DNA of 51,398 bases, from NCBI GenBank assembly GCA_004431415.1, contig QPMI01000669.1, positions 1 to 51,398 on the forward strand, read 5' to 3'. Every line of letters begins with the position of its first letter. Within the stretch, counting starts at the first letter, position 1. The translations under genes and the position numbers were made by a program. Positions 41,693-49,290 of this stretch are shown one piece after another. This DNA comes from Cyanophora paradoxa (Eukaryota; Glaucocystophyceae; Cyanophorales; Cyanophoraceae). Under the pieces are notes generated by a model that was not told where the DNA came from, did not search any database, and was given only the letters and a program-made list of their open reading frames with translations.

Positions 41693-42186
41693 ATGCCCAA
41701 CGCCGTAGAGAAGCTGTTGTGTACGGTGTTCAAATCGGACTCGCGCTGCAGCAAGATCGGCGAGGCTGCCAAGGGCGGGGCGGGGCGAAGGCCGGCGGCG
41801 GGGCGGAGGGGCCTAAGATAAGGGGCGCGGACCCGGCGCCGCCGGCGCTAAAGTCGATTAAGGCTGCGGGCAAGGGCCGCGGCGTCGGGCCCCTGCCCCT
41901 CGTGGCGATCGCCCGGGCCAGCGCGAGGCGGCGCACGCGGCGACGGCGGCGCTGGCCTCGCAGCAGCAGAGGGAGGGGCGCCGCGCCTGAGCGCCGGCCT
42001 CTGGTCGCAGCCTGCGCCCGCGCGCGAGTACGGCGTCAGCGCTTACTTCGACGGCGCGAACGAGCTGAGCCGCCAGGAGATCTGGGCCTGGAGGCGCGGC
42101 GCGCGGTCGACGGGCACCTGCCGTTGCTCGTGGCGCTCGGCGGCTCGCTCCTCATGGTCTGGTACCTGCGCGGCTTCGCGATTTAG
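41693..42186 (+). CDS. Cassette gene 1, copy 1: small protein with C-terminal membrane anchor (frameshifted)
   Basis: It starts M-P-N-A-V-E-K-L-L-C-T-V-F. A Gly/Lys/Arg-rich middle and an Ala/Gln segment lead to A-Y-F-D-G-A-N-E-L-S-R-Q-E-I and a membrane segment L-P-L-L-V-A-L-G-G-S-L-L-M-V-W-Y, ending F-A-I. Copy 1 lacks one G in the codon after A-W (about 42090), and further homopolymer differences in the middle break the frame in both copies. The duplication boundary is at 41737, so only copy 1 keeps the native start. Confidence 0.55.
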
Positions 42187-42189
42187 ATA

Positions 42190-42200
42190 GATTTTCGAAG
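42190..42200 (+). promoter_or_regulatory. Promoter-like GATTTTCGAAG
   Basis: It lies 15 bases before ATG 42216, directly after the stop of cassette gene 1. The core is TTTTCGA instead of TTTTCTA. The same element lies at 45552-45562 in copy 2. Confidence 0.45.
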
Positions 42201-42215
42201 CGCTAGCTAGTAGAG

Positions 42216-42541
42216 ATGAGCTGGCTCGACGCGCTGCTCACCAAGACCTTTGGGCCCAAGGGCGCGCCGCGGCTGCAGTTCGGTGAGCTCAACGCCGCGA
42301 TCGGCGCCACAGTCGAGATGAAGAACCGCGAGAACGTGCTGCGCGGCGACGGAGGCGCGTGGCGGACATTGCGGCGGGCGCGCTGGGCTCCGCACTCACC
42401 GCACCGGGCAAGGCGGGCCGCGCGCTCACGGACGTGGCCGAGCGCTTCTGGCACTGGCTCAAGGTTGCCGTGGTCATCGCCGCAGCGGTTGTGGCGGGTC
42501 TCCTGGTGCTCGAGGCTCGCGCGCTATTTTCTAAACGCTAG
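42216..42541 (+). CDS. Cassette gene 2, copy 1: membrane-anchored small protein (frameshifted)
   Basis: Same gene as 45579-45905. Copy 1 lacks one G at about 42361 (GCGTGGCGG against GCGTGGGCGG), which breaks the frame in the middle; the N-terminal half and C-terminal membrane half are otherwise identical. See copy 2 for the description. Confidence 0.7.
42525..42535 (+). promoter_or_regulatory. Promoter-like TATTTTCTAAA
   Basis: It lies 22 bases before ATG 42558 and overlaps the last codons of gene 2 (L-F-S-K). The same element is at 45889-45899 in copy 2. Confidence 0.65.
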
Positions 42542-42557
42542 GTAAAGCGAGCGAACC

Positions 42558-42960
42558 ATGCCCCGCGGCGGCTCTTCCCCCGTGTCTCCTTCGCTGAGAA
42601 CGAAGTCGCCGCTACCCCCTGGAGCCCGGCGTCAAGCTGGAGCGCGCGAACGCAGTCTCCGTCAAGAAGGCCAAGCGCGCGCTGGTTCTAGAAGTCCCCA
42701 AGACCGCCTCGCAGTTCCTTCCCACGTCCGAGTACGACGGCACGGAAGATACGGAGAAGGTTGCATTCAACAAGCGCAAGACGTACAAGGCGATACGCGA
42801 GGGCCAGCTGCTGCCCACGGACGCGGTTCCCGGGCTGCCGGGCACCACGGCCGGCGAGCTGCTCGTGCGCAACCTGCGCCTGCAGTACGTCTCCCGCCTC
42901 CGCCGCTCCAAGGCCAAGAAGGCGCGCCTGGACTCGGGCGATAGCAGCTCTAGCTCGTAG
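42558..42960 (+). CDS. Cassette gene 3, copy 1: basic protein, about 134 residues (frameshifted)
   Basis: The main frame reads E-P-G-V-K-L-E-R-A-N-A-V-S-V-K-K-A-K-R-A, then S-E-Y-D-G-T-E-D-T-E-K and N-K-R-K-T-Y-K-A-I-R-E, ending in Lys/Arg and a Ser run (S-G-D-S-S-S-S-S). The frame from the ATG is out of register by one base near 42580-42620 (C and T runs). Lys-rich, possibly DNA- or virion-core-associated, with no recognised family. It ends 17 bp from the convergent gene 4. Confidence 0.6.
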
Positions 42961-42976
42961 GGCTCTGTACTCAATA

Positions 42977-43261
42977 CTACCAGTTCCTGTTCCTATCCCA
43001 GAGCACGACTCGGGTAAAGGGCACGGTCATAGCGAACATGAACTCGGCAAACTTGGAGAAGTTCATGAGGGTCCCTAGGCGCGGGTCCTCCCAGTAGATA
43101 GCTTCGCGCAGGGACTCGTAGATGCGCATGAGGGAGCGCTCGTTCTCGGTCGCGAAGGCGTCGGAGGGCTCGTCGGGATCCGGATCCGAGAGCTCCGAGT
43201 ACTCGTCCGAGCTGCCAGCGCTCTCGACGCCTGCGGCCGGGTCGGGCGAGGGGTCAGCCAT
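42977..43261 (-). CDS. Cassette gene 4, copy 1: acidic small protein, intact (94 residues)
   Basis: An intact frame from ATG 43261. The N-terminal half is Asp/Ser/Glu/Pro-rich (S-S-D-E-Y-S-E-L-S-D-P-D-P-D-E). The C-terminal half is ordered: L-M-R-I-Y-E-S-L-R-E-A-I-Y-W-E-D, then F-S-K-F-A-E-F-M-F-A-M-T-V-P-F and a W-D-R-N-R-N-W end. Copy 2 is frameshifted, so this copy is the better record. No family recognised. Confidence 0.7.
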   Translation of the reverse strand: MADPSPDPAAGVESAGSSDEYSELSDPDPDEPSDAFATENERSLMRIYESLREAIYWEDPRLGTLMNFSKFAEFMFAMTVPFTRVVLWDRNRNW

Positions 43262-43280
43262 TCTTTGCTGGTAGAAGGGC

Positions 43281-43290
43281 TAGAAAATCA
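43281..43290 (-). promoter_or_regulatory. Promoter-like TGATTTTCTA
   Basis: Minus strand, 19 bases before ATG 43261; it overlaps the 3' end of gene 5. The same element lies in copy 2 at about 46645-46654. Confidence 0.6.
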
Positions 43291-43625
43291 CGGGCGCCGG
43301 TACTCCATCGAGTCGCCGCGCCAGTACTTGTTGCCGGAGGCGAGCAGCTTCATCGGCTCGCCCGTCGAGTCGTGCGTCCAGGCCTCGCCCGTCCAGACGG
43401 CCGTGCCGCGTCCTCTAGCTTGAGGCGGTGGCCCGCCTCGAGCCGATCGCCGTTGAGCATGCGCCGGCCATGAGCGCCAGGTCCCACTCGGTGAGGCCGC
43501 GCTGCTCTTCGGGGTGAGGCCGCGCTCGACGCGCTCGGGCTGGCGCGCCTCGCGCTCCATGCGGCTGAGGCCCACAGGAAGAAGATCGGCAGCGCAAAGG
43601 CCATGAGATCTAGCAGGGCCTCCAT
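43288..43625 (-). CDS. Cassette gene 5, copy 1: signal-anchor protein (frameshifted)
   Basis: It starts M-E-A-L-L-D-L-M-A-F-A-L-P-I-F-F-L, a signal anchor, then a basic, Glu-rich stretch (R-M-E-R-E-A-R-Q-P), W-D-L-A-L-M-A-G, and a C-terminal W-T-G-E-A-W-T-H-D-S-T-G with M-E-Y-R-R-P. The middle is broken by several one-base differences in G/C runs; copy 2 has others. About 110 residues. Probably a type II membrane or virion protein; no family recognised. Confidence 0.55.
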
Positions 43626-43634
43626 TGGGCAAGA

Positions 43635-43645
43635 CTTAGAAAAGG
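43635..43645 (-). promoter_or_regulatory. Promoter-like CCTTTTCTAAG
   Basis: Minus strand, 9-20 bases before ATG 43625. The TAA of TTTTCTAA is the stop codon of gene 6, so the promoter and the upstream gene's end overlap. Confidence 0.6.
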
Positions 43646-43925
43646 TTCCGGGCCAGGCCCGAGAGCTGCGGGCCCAGGCGCCGGGCGGCGTAGTAGAGCG
43701 CGGCGGCCGCGGCGGCCAGGATCAGAAGGCGCGGCGGGCCGCGCGCGGGCTCCTCCAGGGTCAAGTCCACGGTCTCTGGCTCGCGGCCGGCGTCGCCAGG
43801 ATCTCGGGCTCGGAGCTAAGGACTTGGGCCCGCGGCGGCGGCGCTGCTTGGGGCGGAGGCGCGGCGGCGGCGGAGAGAAGGTCCTCGGGCTCCTGCTTGA
43901 TACCTGCGCAGTCAGTAAAGTCCAT
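43636..43925 (-). CDS. Cassette gene 6, copy 1: membrane-tailed protein with SUMO-like motifs (frameshifted)
   Basis: It starts M-D-F-T-D-C-A-G-I-K-Q-E-P-E-D-L-L-S, with an Ala/Pro/Arg linker, S-S-E-P-E-I-L, then V-D-L-T-L-E-E (clear in copy 2), and a C-terminal membrane segment L-I-L-A-A-A-A-A-A-L-Y-Y-A-A-R-R ending R-N-L-F. I-K-Q-E-P matches the SUMO attachment consensus, and V-D-L-T followed by acidic residues matches a SUMO-interacting motif. One-base differences in G/C runs break the frame before the membrane part. About 95 residues; tail-anchored topology expected. Confidence 0.55.
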
Positions 43926-43940
43926 GCTTGCTGGGTACCT

Positions 43941-43951
43941 CGGAAAATTGT
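43941..43951 (-). promoter_or_regulatory. Promoter-like ACAATTTTCCG
   Basis: Minus strand, 15 bases before ATG 43925, with TTTTCCG in place of TTTTCTA. Repeated at 47305-47315 in copy 2. Confidence 0.45.
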
Positions 43952-43984
43952 GGGAGGTGCCCGGCGGCTGCGAACGTAGGATGG

Positions 43985-44550
43985 GGGAGAAGTGACGCGG
44001 ACGCGAATACGTCATAGTCGAATACGTCATAGTCCAAAACCTGGACTCGGGACTCGGCCCGGGCCCTGGGGAGGGGTACATGTTATGTCCAAATGTCCAA
44101 ATGTCCAAATGTCCAAATGTCCAATTGAAAGGTTGCGGAGGTTGCGGACGCGTCACAAATACGTCATAGTCGAATACGTCATAGTCCAAAACCTGGACTT
44201 GGGACCTGGGCCAGACTCTCGCCAAGTTTCAAATAATAATACTGTACCCCTGTTATCTGCAAGCTTATCTTATCGTTATCGTGTCACCTATCCTATCCCG
44301 ATCCTATCGCTATCCTTTCGCGATCGCTTGACTACACTATTGCATTCATTGCTTTTGAATGTAGTTAATGTCATAGCAACTTGAACATGATGTCATGATG
44401 ATTTCAAGTTAAATACCGGGGTACGGTGTTTTTGTTCAAGTCTCTTTTTTTTACCGGCAGGGCCCGGCCGAGTCCCGAGTCCAGGTTTTGGACTATGACG
44501 TATTCGACTATGACGTATTTGTGACGCGTCCGCAACCTCCGCAACCTTTC
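43985..44550. promoter_or_regulatory. Intergenic block with repeated TGACGTA sites and inverted repeats, copy 1
   Basis: Three related segments lie here: 43993-44068 and 44130-44212 (same orientation) and 44458-44549 (inverted). Each has two ATACGTCATAGTC units in tandem plus CCAAAACCTGGACT. Between the first two is (ATGTCCAA)5 at 44086-44123. TGACGTA is a bZIP/CREB-type half-site by general knowledge. The block lies upstream of gene 6 and downstream of gene 7. No gene is seen in it. Copy 2 is at 47350-47915. Confidence 0.6.
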
Positions 44551-44608
44551 AGTTAATTAATTAAGCACTGGGCTAGCGCTAGGCTAGCTAGATATCGATA
44601 CCAGCTAG

Positions 44609-45037
44609 CTAGCTCAGCTCTACCCTGCCCAAGTTGATGGTATCTAGCAGCGCCTGCTCCTCTAAGTCTGCACCGCCTCCTCCTAGCGCTAGCGCTAGCT
44701 CGATACCGCCTCCAGACTTGATCTCCCTTGGCTTCAGCCACCGAAGGGGCTCAGGCCACCTCCTCCTGGTGAAGCCGGTATCGTTGCGCTTGTCCAGCTT
44801 GAGGTAGCGGTAGGGCGCCGGCGCCGGCCAGTCGGGCCTGTGGCTGCTGGCCTCCTTGGCTATGTCCTTGGGCCTACGCGGAAGCAGGTCGGCCTTGGCC
44901 TTGGCCTTCTGCAGAGGGCCCAGCGCCTTGAACTTCGGTGCCTTCGTCGCCGGCAGGGCCTTCGGCTGAGGCTTCGGTGCCTTCTGCGCCTTCGTCTTCG
45001 GCTGCGGCTGCGGCTTTAGCTGCTTCGATTTCGGCAT
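44609..45037 (-). CDS. Cassette gene 7, copy 1: N-terminally truncated by the duplication
   Basis: This is the 3' part of the gene that is full length at 48642-47979. The C-terminal sequence K-F-K-A-L-G-P-L-Q-K-A-K-A-K through L-D-K-R-N-D-T-G-F-T-R-R-R to N-L-G-R-V-E-L-S is present and open. The duplication junction at 45101 removes the first 55-60 codons, and a one-base difference (GCCGGCAGG against GCCGCAGG, about 44950) changes the frame of the Ala/Glu-rich part. It may be untranslated or start internally. Confidence 0.65.
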   Translation of the reverse strand: MPKSKQLKPQPQPKTKAQKAPKPQPKALPATKAPKFKALGPLQKAKAKADLLPRRPKDIAKEASSHRPDWPAPAPYRYLKLDKRNDTGFTRRRWPEPLRWLKPREIKSGGGIELALALGGGGADLEEQALLDTINLGRVELS

Positions 45038-45104
45038 ACTTCTTGCTCATAAATGAGAAAAGCGCCTCGAAGTCGGCTTTTATCTCCTCCTTGGTCCAGG
45101 AGGA

Positions 45105-45548
45105 CTCGCGCTGCAGCAAGATCGGCGAGGCTGCCAAGGGCGGGGGCGGGGCGAAGGCCGGCGGCGGGGCGGAGGGCCTAAGATAAGGGCGCGACCCGGC
45201 GCCGCCGGCGCTAAAGTCGATTAAGGCTGCGGGCAAGGGCCGCGGCGTCGGGCCCTGCCCCTCGTGGCGATCGCCCCGGCCAGCGCGAGGCGGCGCACGC
45301 GGCGACGGCGGCGCTGGCCTCGCAGCAGCAGAGGGAGGGGCGCCGCGCCTGAGCGCCGGCCTCTGGTCGCAGCCTGCGCCCGCGCGCGAGTACGGCGTCA
45401 GCGCTTACTTCGACGGCGCGAACGAGCTGAGCCGCCAGGAGATCTGGGCCTGGGAGGCGCGGCGCGCGGTCGACGGGCACCTGCCGTTGCTCGTGGCGCT
45501 CGGCGGCTCGCTCCTCATGGTCTGGTACCTGCGCGGCTTCGCGATTTA
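45105..45548 (+). CDS. Cassette gene 1, copy 2: 5'-truncated
   Basis: It lacks the native start because the unit begins inside the gene. From about 45370 it is open to the end: L-S-A-G-L-W-S-Q-P-A, E-Y-G-V-S-A-Y-F-D-G-A-N-E-L, E-I-W-A-W-E-A-R-R-A-V, then the membrane segment and F-A-I stop. Here the codon lost in copy 1 is intact. Expression is doubtful without a start. Confidence 0.55.
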
Positions 45549-45578
45549 GATAGATTTTCGAAGCGCTAGCTAGTAGAG

Positions 45579-45905
45579 ATGAGCTGGCTCGACGCGCTGC
45601 TCACCAAGACCTTTTGGCCCAAGGGCGCGCCGCGGCTGCAGTTCGGTGAGCTCAACGCCGCGATCGGCGCCACAGTCGAGATGAAGAACCGCGAGAACGT
45701 GCTGCGCGGCGACGGAGGCGCGTGGGCGGACATTGCGGCGGGCGCGCTGGGCTCCGCACTCACCGCACCGGGCAAGGCGGGCCGCGCGCTCACGGACGTG
45801 GCCGAGCGCTTCTGGCACTGGCTCAAGGTTGCCGTGGTCATCGCCGCAGCGGTTGTGGCGGGTCTCCTGGTGCTCGAGGCTCGCGCGCTATTTTCTAAAC
45901 GCTAG
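45579..45905 (+). CDS. Cassette gene 2, copy 2: membrane-anchored small protein (108 residues, intact)
   Basis: M-S-W-L-D-A-L-L-T-K-T-F, then a soluble part (F-G-E-L-N-A-A-I-G-A-T-V-E-M-K-N-R), a Gly/Ala-rich amphipathic part, and a C-terminal membrane segment W-L-K-V-A-V-V-I-A-A-A-V-V-A-G-L-L-V-L followed by S-K-R. It is the intact version of the copy 1 gene. The start is fixed by the upstream element GATTTTCGAAG. Likely a tail-anchored virion or membrane protein; no family recognised. Confidence 0.72.
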   Translation: MSWLDALLTKTFWPKGAPRLQFGELNAAIGATVEMKNRENVLRGDGGAWADIAAGALGSALTAPGKAGRALTDVAERFWHWLKVAVVIAAAVVAGLLVLEARALFSKR

Positions 45906-45921
45906 GTAAAGCGAGCGAACC

Positions 45922-46325
45922 ATGCCCCGCGGCGGCTCTTCCCCCGTGTCTCCTTCGCTGAGAACGAAGTCGCCGCTACCCCCCTGGAGCCCGGCGTCAA
46001 GCTGGAGCGCGCGAACGCAGTCTCCGTCAAGAAGGCCAAGCGCGCGCTGGTTCTAGAAGTCCCCAAGACCGCCTCGCAGTTCCTTCCCACGTCCGAGTAC
46101 GACGGCACGGAAGATACGGAGAAGGTTGCATTCAACAAGCGCAAGACGTACAAGGCGATACGCGAGGGCCAGCTGCTGCCCACGGACGCGGTTCCCGGGC
46201 TGCCGGGCACCACGGCCGGCGAGCTGCTCGTGCGCAACCTGCGCCTGCAGTACGTCTCCCGCCTCCGCCGCTCCAAGGCCAAGAAGGCGCGCCTGGACTC
46301 GGGCGATAGCAGCTCTAGCTCGTAG
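45922..46325 (+). CDS. Cassette gene 3, copy 2: basic protein (one frameshift near the start)
   Basis: Here the C run (CCCCCC) places F-A-E-N-E-V-A-A-T-P-L-E-P-G-V-K in the same frame as the rest, so the break is confined to the first 10 codons (M-P-R-G-G then a one-base shift). About 134 residues; otherwise as for copy 1. Confidence 0.62.
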
Positions 46326-46341
46326 GGCTCTGTACTCAATA

Positions 46342-46624
46342 CTACCAGTTCCTGTTCCTATCCCAGAGCACGACTCGGGTAAAGGGCACGGTCATAGCGA
46401 ACATGAACTCGGCAAACTTGGAGAAGTTCATGAGGGTCCCTAGGCGCGGGTCCTCCCAGTAGATAGCTTCGCGCAGGGACTCGTAGATGCGCATGAGGAG
46501 CGCTCGTTCTCGGTCGCGAAGGCGTCGGAGGGCTCGTCGGGATCCGGATCCGAGAGCTCCGAGTACTCGTCCGAGCTGCCAGCGCTCTCGACGCCTGCGG
46601 CCGGGTCGGGCGAGGGTCAGCCAT
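46342..46624 (-). CDS. Cassette gene 4, copy 2: acidic small protein (frameshifted)
   Basis: Same gene as 43261-42977. Copy 2 has one G fewer near the start (GAGGGTCAGCC against GAGGGGTCAGCC) and one fewer near 46498 (ATGAGGAGC against ATGAGGGAGC), which break the frame. Confidence 0.65.
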
Positions 46625-46650
46625 TCTTTGCTGGTAGAAGGGCTAGAAAA

Positions 46651-46988
46651 TCACGGGCGCCGGTACTCCATCGAGTCGCCGCGCCAGTACTTGTTGCCGG
46701 AGGCGAGCAGCTTCATCGGCTCGCCCGTCGAGTCGTGCGTCCAGGCCTCGCCCGTCCAGACGGCCGTGCCGCCGTCCTCTAGCTTGAGGCGGTGGCCCGC
46801 CTCGAGCGATCGCCGTTGAGCATGCGGCCGGCCATGAGCGCCAGGTCCCACTCGTGAGGCCGCGCTGCTCTTCGGGGTGAGGCCGCGCTCGACGCGCTCG
46901 GCTGGCGCGCCTCGCGCTCCATGCGGCTGAGGCCCACCAGGAAGAAGATCGGCAGCGCAAAGGCCATGAGATCTAGCAGGGCCTCCAT
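46651..46988 (-). CDS. Cassette gene 5, copy 2: signal-anchor protein (frameshifted)
   Basis: The N-terminus is clearer than in copy 1: signal anchor, then V-G-L-S-R-M-E-R-E-A-R-Q, and a C-terminal part with D-G-G-T-A-V-W-T-G-E-A-W. Several one-base differences break the middle. See copy 1. Confidence 0.55.
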
Positions 46989-46998
46989 TGGGCAAGAC

Positions 46999-47289
46999 TT
47001 AGAAAAGGTTCCGGGCCAGGCCGAGAGCTGCGGCCCAGGCGCCGGGCGGCGTAGTAGAGCGCGGCGGCCGCGGCGGCCAGGATCAGAAGGCGCGGCGGCC
47101 GCGCGCGGGCTCCTCCAGGGTCAAGTCCACGGTCTCTGGCTCGCGGGCCGGCGTCGCCAGGATCTCGGGCTCGGAGCTAAGGGACTTGGGCCCGCGGCGG
47201 CGGCGCTGCTTGGGGGCGGAGGCGGCGGCGGCGGCGGAGAGAAGGTCCTCGGGCTCCTGCTTGATACCTGCGCAGTCAGTAAAGTCCAT
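46999..47289 (-). CDS. Cassette gene 6, copy 2: membrane-tailed protein with SUMO-like motifs
   Basis: Open from M-D-F-T-D-C-A-G-I-K-Q-E-P-E through K-S-L-S-S-E-P-E-I-L and E-T-V-D-L-T-L-E-E to R-R-A-F, with one shift in a G/C run before the membrane segment at about 47095. This copy shows the middle part best. Confidence 0.6.
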
Positions 47290-47349
47290 GCTTGCTGGGT
47301 ACCTCGGAAAATTGTGGGAGGTGCCCGGCGGCTGCGAACGTAGGATGGG

Positions 47350-47915
47350 GGGAGAAGTGACGCGGACGCGAATACGTCATAGTCGAATACGTCATAGTCC
47401 AAAACCTGGACTCGGGACTCGGCCCGGGCCCTGGGGAGGGGGGTACATGTTATGTCCAAATGTCCAAATGTCCAAATGTCCAAATGTCCAATTGAAAGGT
47501 TGCGGAGGTTGCGGACGCGTCACAAATACGTCATAGTCGAATACGTCATAGTCCAAAACCTGGACTTGGGACCTGGGCCCAGACTCTCGCCAAGTTTCAA
47601 ATAATAATACTGTACCCCTGTTATCTGCAAGCTTATCTTATCGTTATCGTGTCACCTATCCTATCCCGATCCTATCGCTATCCTTTCGCGATCGCTTGAC
47701 TACACTATTGCATTCATTGCTTTTGAATGTAGTTAATGTCATAGCAACTTGAACATGATGTCATGATGATTTCAAGTTAAATTACCGGGTACGGTGTTTT
47801 TGTTCAAGTCTCTTTTTTTTACCGGCAGGGCCCGGGCCGAGTCCCGAGTCCAGGTTTTGGACTATGACGTATTCGACTATGACGTATTTGTGACGCGTCC
47901 GCAACCTCCGCAACC
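47350..47915. promoter_or_regulatory. Intergenic block with repeated TGACGTA sites, copy 2
   Basis: Duplicate of 43985-44550, with the same three repeat segments and (ATGTCCAA)5 at 47452-47489. Differences are in homopolymer lengths only. Confidence 0.6.
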
Positions 47916-47978
47916 TTTCAGTTAATTAATTAAGCACTGGGCTAGCGCTAGGCTAGCTAGATATTCGATACCAGCTAG

Positions 47979-48642
47979 CTAGCTCAGCTCTACCCTGCCC
48001 AAGTTGATGGTATCTAGCAGCGCCTGCTCCTCTAAGTCTGCACCGCCTCCTCCTAGCGCTAGCGCTAGCTCGATACCGCCTCCAGACTTGATCTCCCTTG
48101 CTTCAGCCACCGAAGGGCTCAGGCCACCTCCTCCTGGTGAAGCCGGTATCGTTGCGCTTGTCCAGCTTGAGGTAGCGGTAGGGCGCCGGCGCCGGCCAGT
48201 CGGGCCTGTGGCTGCTGGCCTCCTTGGCTATGTCCTTGGGCCTACGCGGAAGCAGGTCGGCCTTGGCCTTGGCCTTCTGCAGAGGGCCCAGCGCCTTGAA
48301 CTTCGGTGCCTTCGTCGCCGCAGGGCCTTCGGCTGAGGCTTCGGTGCCTTCTGCGCCTTCGTCTTCGGCTGCGGCTGCGGCTTTAGCTGCTTCGATTTCG
48401 GCATACTTCTTGCTCATAAATGAGAAAAGCGCCTCGAAGTCGGCTTTTATCTCCTCCTTGGTCCAGGATGTCATCTGAGTCGGGTCACCTGAGAACGGCG
48501 CATCGAACGCCACGTGGAGCGATTTGCAGGCCTGAGCTATCATTGGCTCCGGCCAGGCCAGCTCGATCAGCTGAAGGTAGATACTGAGGGCCTTGTCGAG
48601 CTTGGCGCCCTGGGAGACTAGCTGGGAGATGGCGGGCTCCAT
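47979..48642 (-). CDS. Cassette gene 7, full-length copy: helical, Lys/Ala-rich protein
   Basis: ATG 48642. The N-terminal part (M-E-P-A-I-S-Q-L-V-S-Q-G-A-K-L, then W-P-E-P-M-I-A-Q-A-C-K-S-L) lies outside the duplication. Then come W-T-K-E-E-I-K-A-D-F-E-A-L-F-S-F-M, an Ala/Glu stretch, a Lys/Ala-rich stretch, and R-P-D-W-P-A-P-A-P-Y-R-Y-L-K-L. The frame is open to 48103, and a G-run shift continues it to N-L-G-R-V-E-L-S at 47979. About 220 residues, no signal peptide, family unknown. Confidence 0.62.
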
Positions 48643-48670
48643 GGTACTGGATTAAGCAGCTAGCCGGGGT

Positions 48671-48681
48671 TCAGAAAATGG
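48671..48681 (-). promoter_or_regulatory. Promoter-like CCATTTTCTGA
   Basis: Minus strand, 28 bases before ATG 48642. Core TTTTCTG. Confidence 0.5.
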
Positions 48682-48711
48682 CGCCAAGTCGAGCTTATTT
48701 TTTACCGGCGG

Positions 48712-48787
48712 GGCCTGGGCCGAGTCCCGAGTCCAGGTTTTGGACTATGACGTATTCGACTATGACGTATTCGCGTCCGCGTCACTT
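48712..48787 (+). promoter_or_regulatory. TGACGTA repeat block, single inverted copy
   Basis: Reverse complement of 43993-44068, including both ATGACGTATTCG units and GCGTCCGCGTCAC. It lies about 105 bases before the plus-strand gene at 48894, in the same orientation relative to that gene as the cassette block has to gene 6. Confidence 0.6.
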
Positions 48788-48799
48788 CCCCCCCCTCTT

Positions 48800-48817
48800 C
48801 AGGTGAGCGCTCACCTG
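48800..48817. repeat. Perfect 18-bp palindrome CAGGTGAGCGCTCACCTG
   Basis: A related sequence, CACCTGAGCGCTCACCCGAG, lies at 49197-49216 on the other side of the gene 48894-49149, with more CACCTGA units around each. Confidence 0.7.
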
Positions 48818-48893
48818 ACCCTCACCTGAACGGCCTCAAAACCGCAGCCGCGCCGCGCCCTCGCTCACACTTCACAGCCAAGAGAAATCAAGA

Positions 48894-49149
48894 ATGTGCG
48901 CCCCAAGTACGAGACCTGCTGCCTGACCTTCGGCATCTTCGAGTACGAGGCCATGGACGAGGATCTCGACGAGAACGGCGAGATCTGCTTCAACTACTGC
49001 AGGCTGCTGCGCAACATCTCGCTGGAGTGCCGCAAGGGCGACTGCTTCCAGCACATCATGCTCAATCCCGCAAGAACGAGATCACCCTGTACGCCTCGCC
49101 AGCCCCAGCGCCAGATTTAGACTCTCGATATTCGCGTAGCCGTGATTGA
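48894..49149 (+). CDS. Small Cys-rich acidic protein (frameshifted)
   Basis: If CCCC at 48901 is read as CCCCC, ATG 48894 opens M-C-A-P-K-Y-E-T-C-C-L-T-F-G-I-F-E-Y. Then come D-E-D-L-D-E-N-G-E-I-C-F-N-Y-C-R-L-L, L-E-C-R-K-G-D-C-F, and after a second one-base shift near 49066, N-E-I-T-L-Y-A-S-P-A-P-A-P. About 85 residues with seven Cys, so metal binding or disulphides are possible. No TTTTCTA element; instead the TGACGTA block lies upstream. Confidence 0.55.
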
Positions 49150-49246
49150 GGCTCCCCCTCCCCAGTGAGACGAATGAACACGTGTTTTACCTGAATCACC
49201 TGAGCGCTCACCCGAGGTCAGCCTGAAGTCAGGTGGGGCGGCCTTA

Positions 49247-49258
49247 AATATTTTCTAG
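49247..49258 (+). promoter_or_regulatory. Promoter-like AATATTTTCTAG
   Basis: Ends 32 bases before ATG 49291. Confidence 0.55.
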
Positions 49259-49290
49259 CGCTAGGCTGATCGCACACTAAGCTCAGACAC

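Larger units (their letters stand above)
41737..45101. repeat. Tandem duplication, unit 1 (3365 bp)
   Basis: Unit 1 begins at GGACTCGCGCTGCAGCAAGA and is repeated directly from 45102. It holds cassette genes 1-6 and the 3' part of gene 7. In the stretches I compared, the units differ only in homopolymer lengths (for example TTTGGG against TTTTGG at 42249/45614). Confidence 0.9.
45102..48468. repeat. Tandem duplication, unit 2 (about 3367 bp)
   Basis: Unit 2 starts at GGACTCGCGCTGCAGCAAGA within what should be gene 7 and ends at GGTCCAGGA. The junction has only a few bases of shared sequence (GGA), as expected for a microhomology-mediated or replication-slip duplication. Confidence 0.9.

Noticed and set aside
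43636-45101. The inverted TGACGTA segments as terminal repeats of a transposon
   Set aside because: There is no transposase between them, no target-site duplication is visible, and the segments recur in promoter-like positions in the duplicated cassette.
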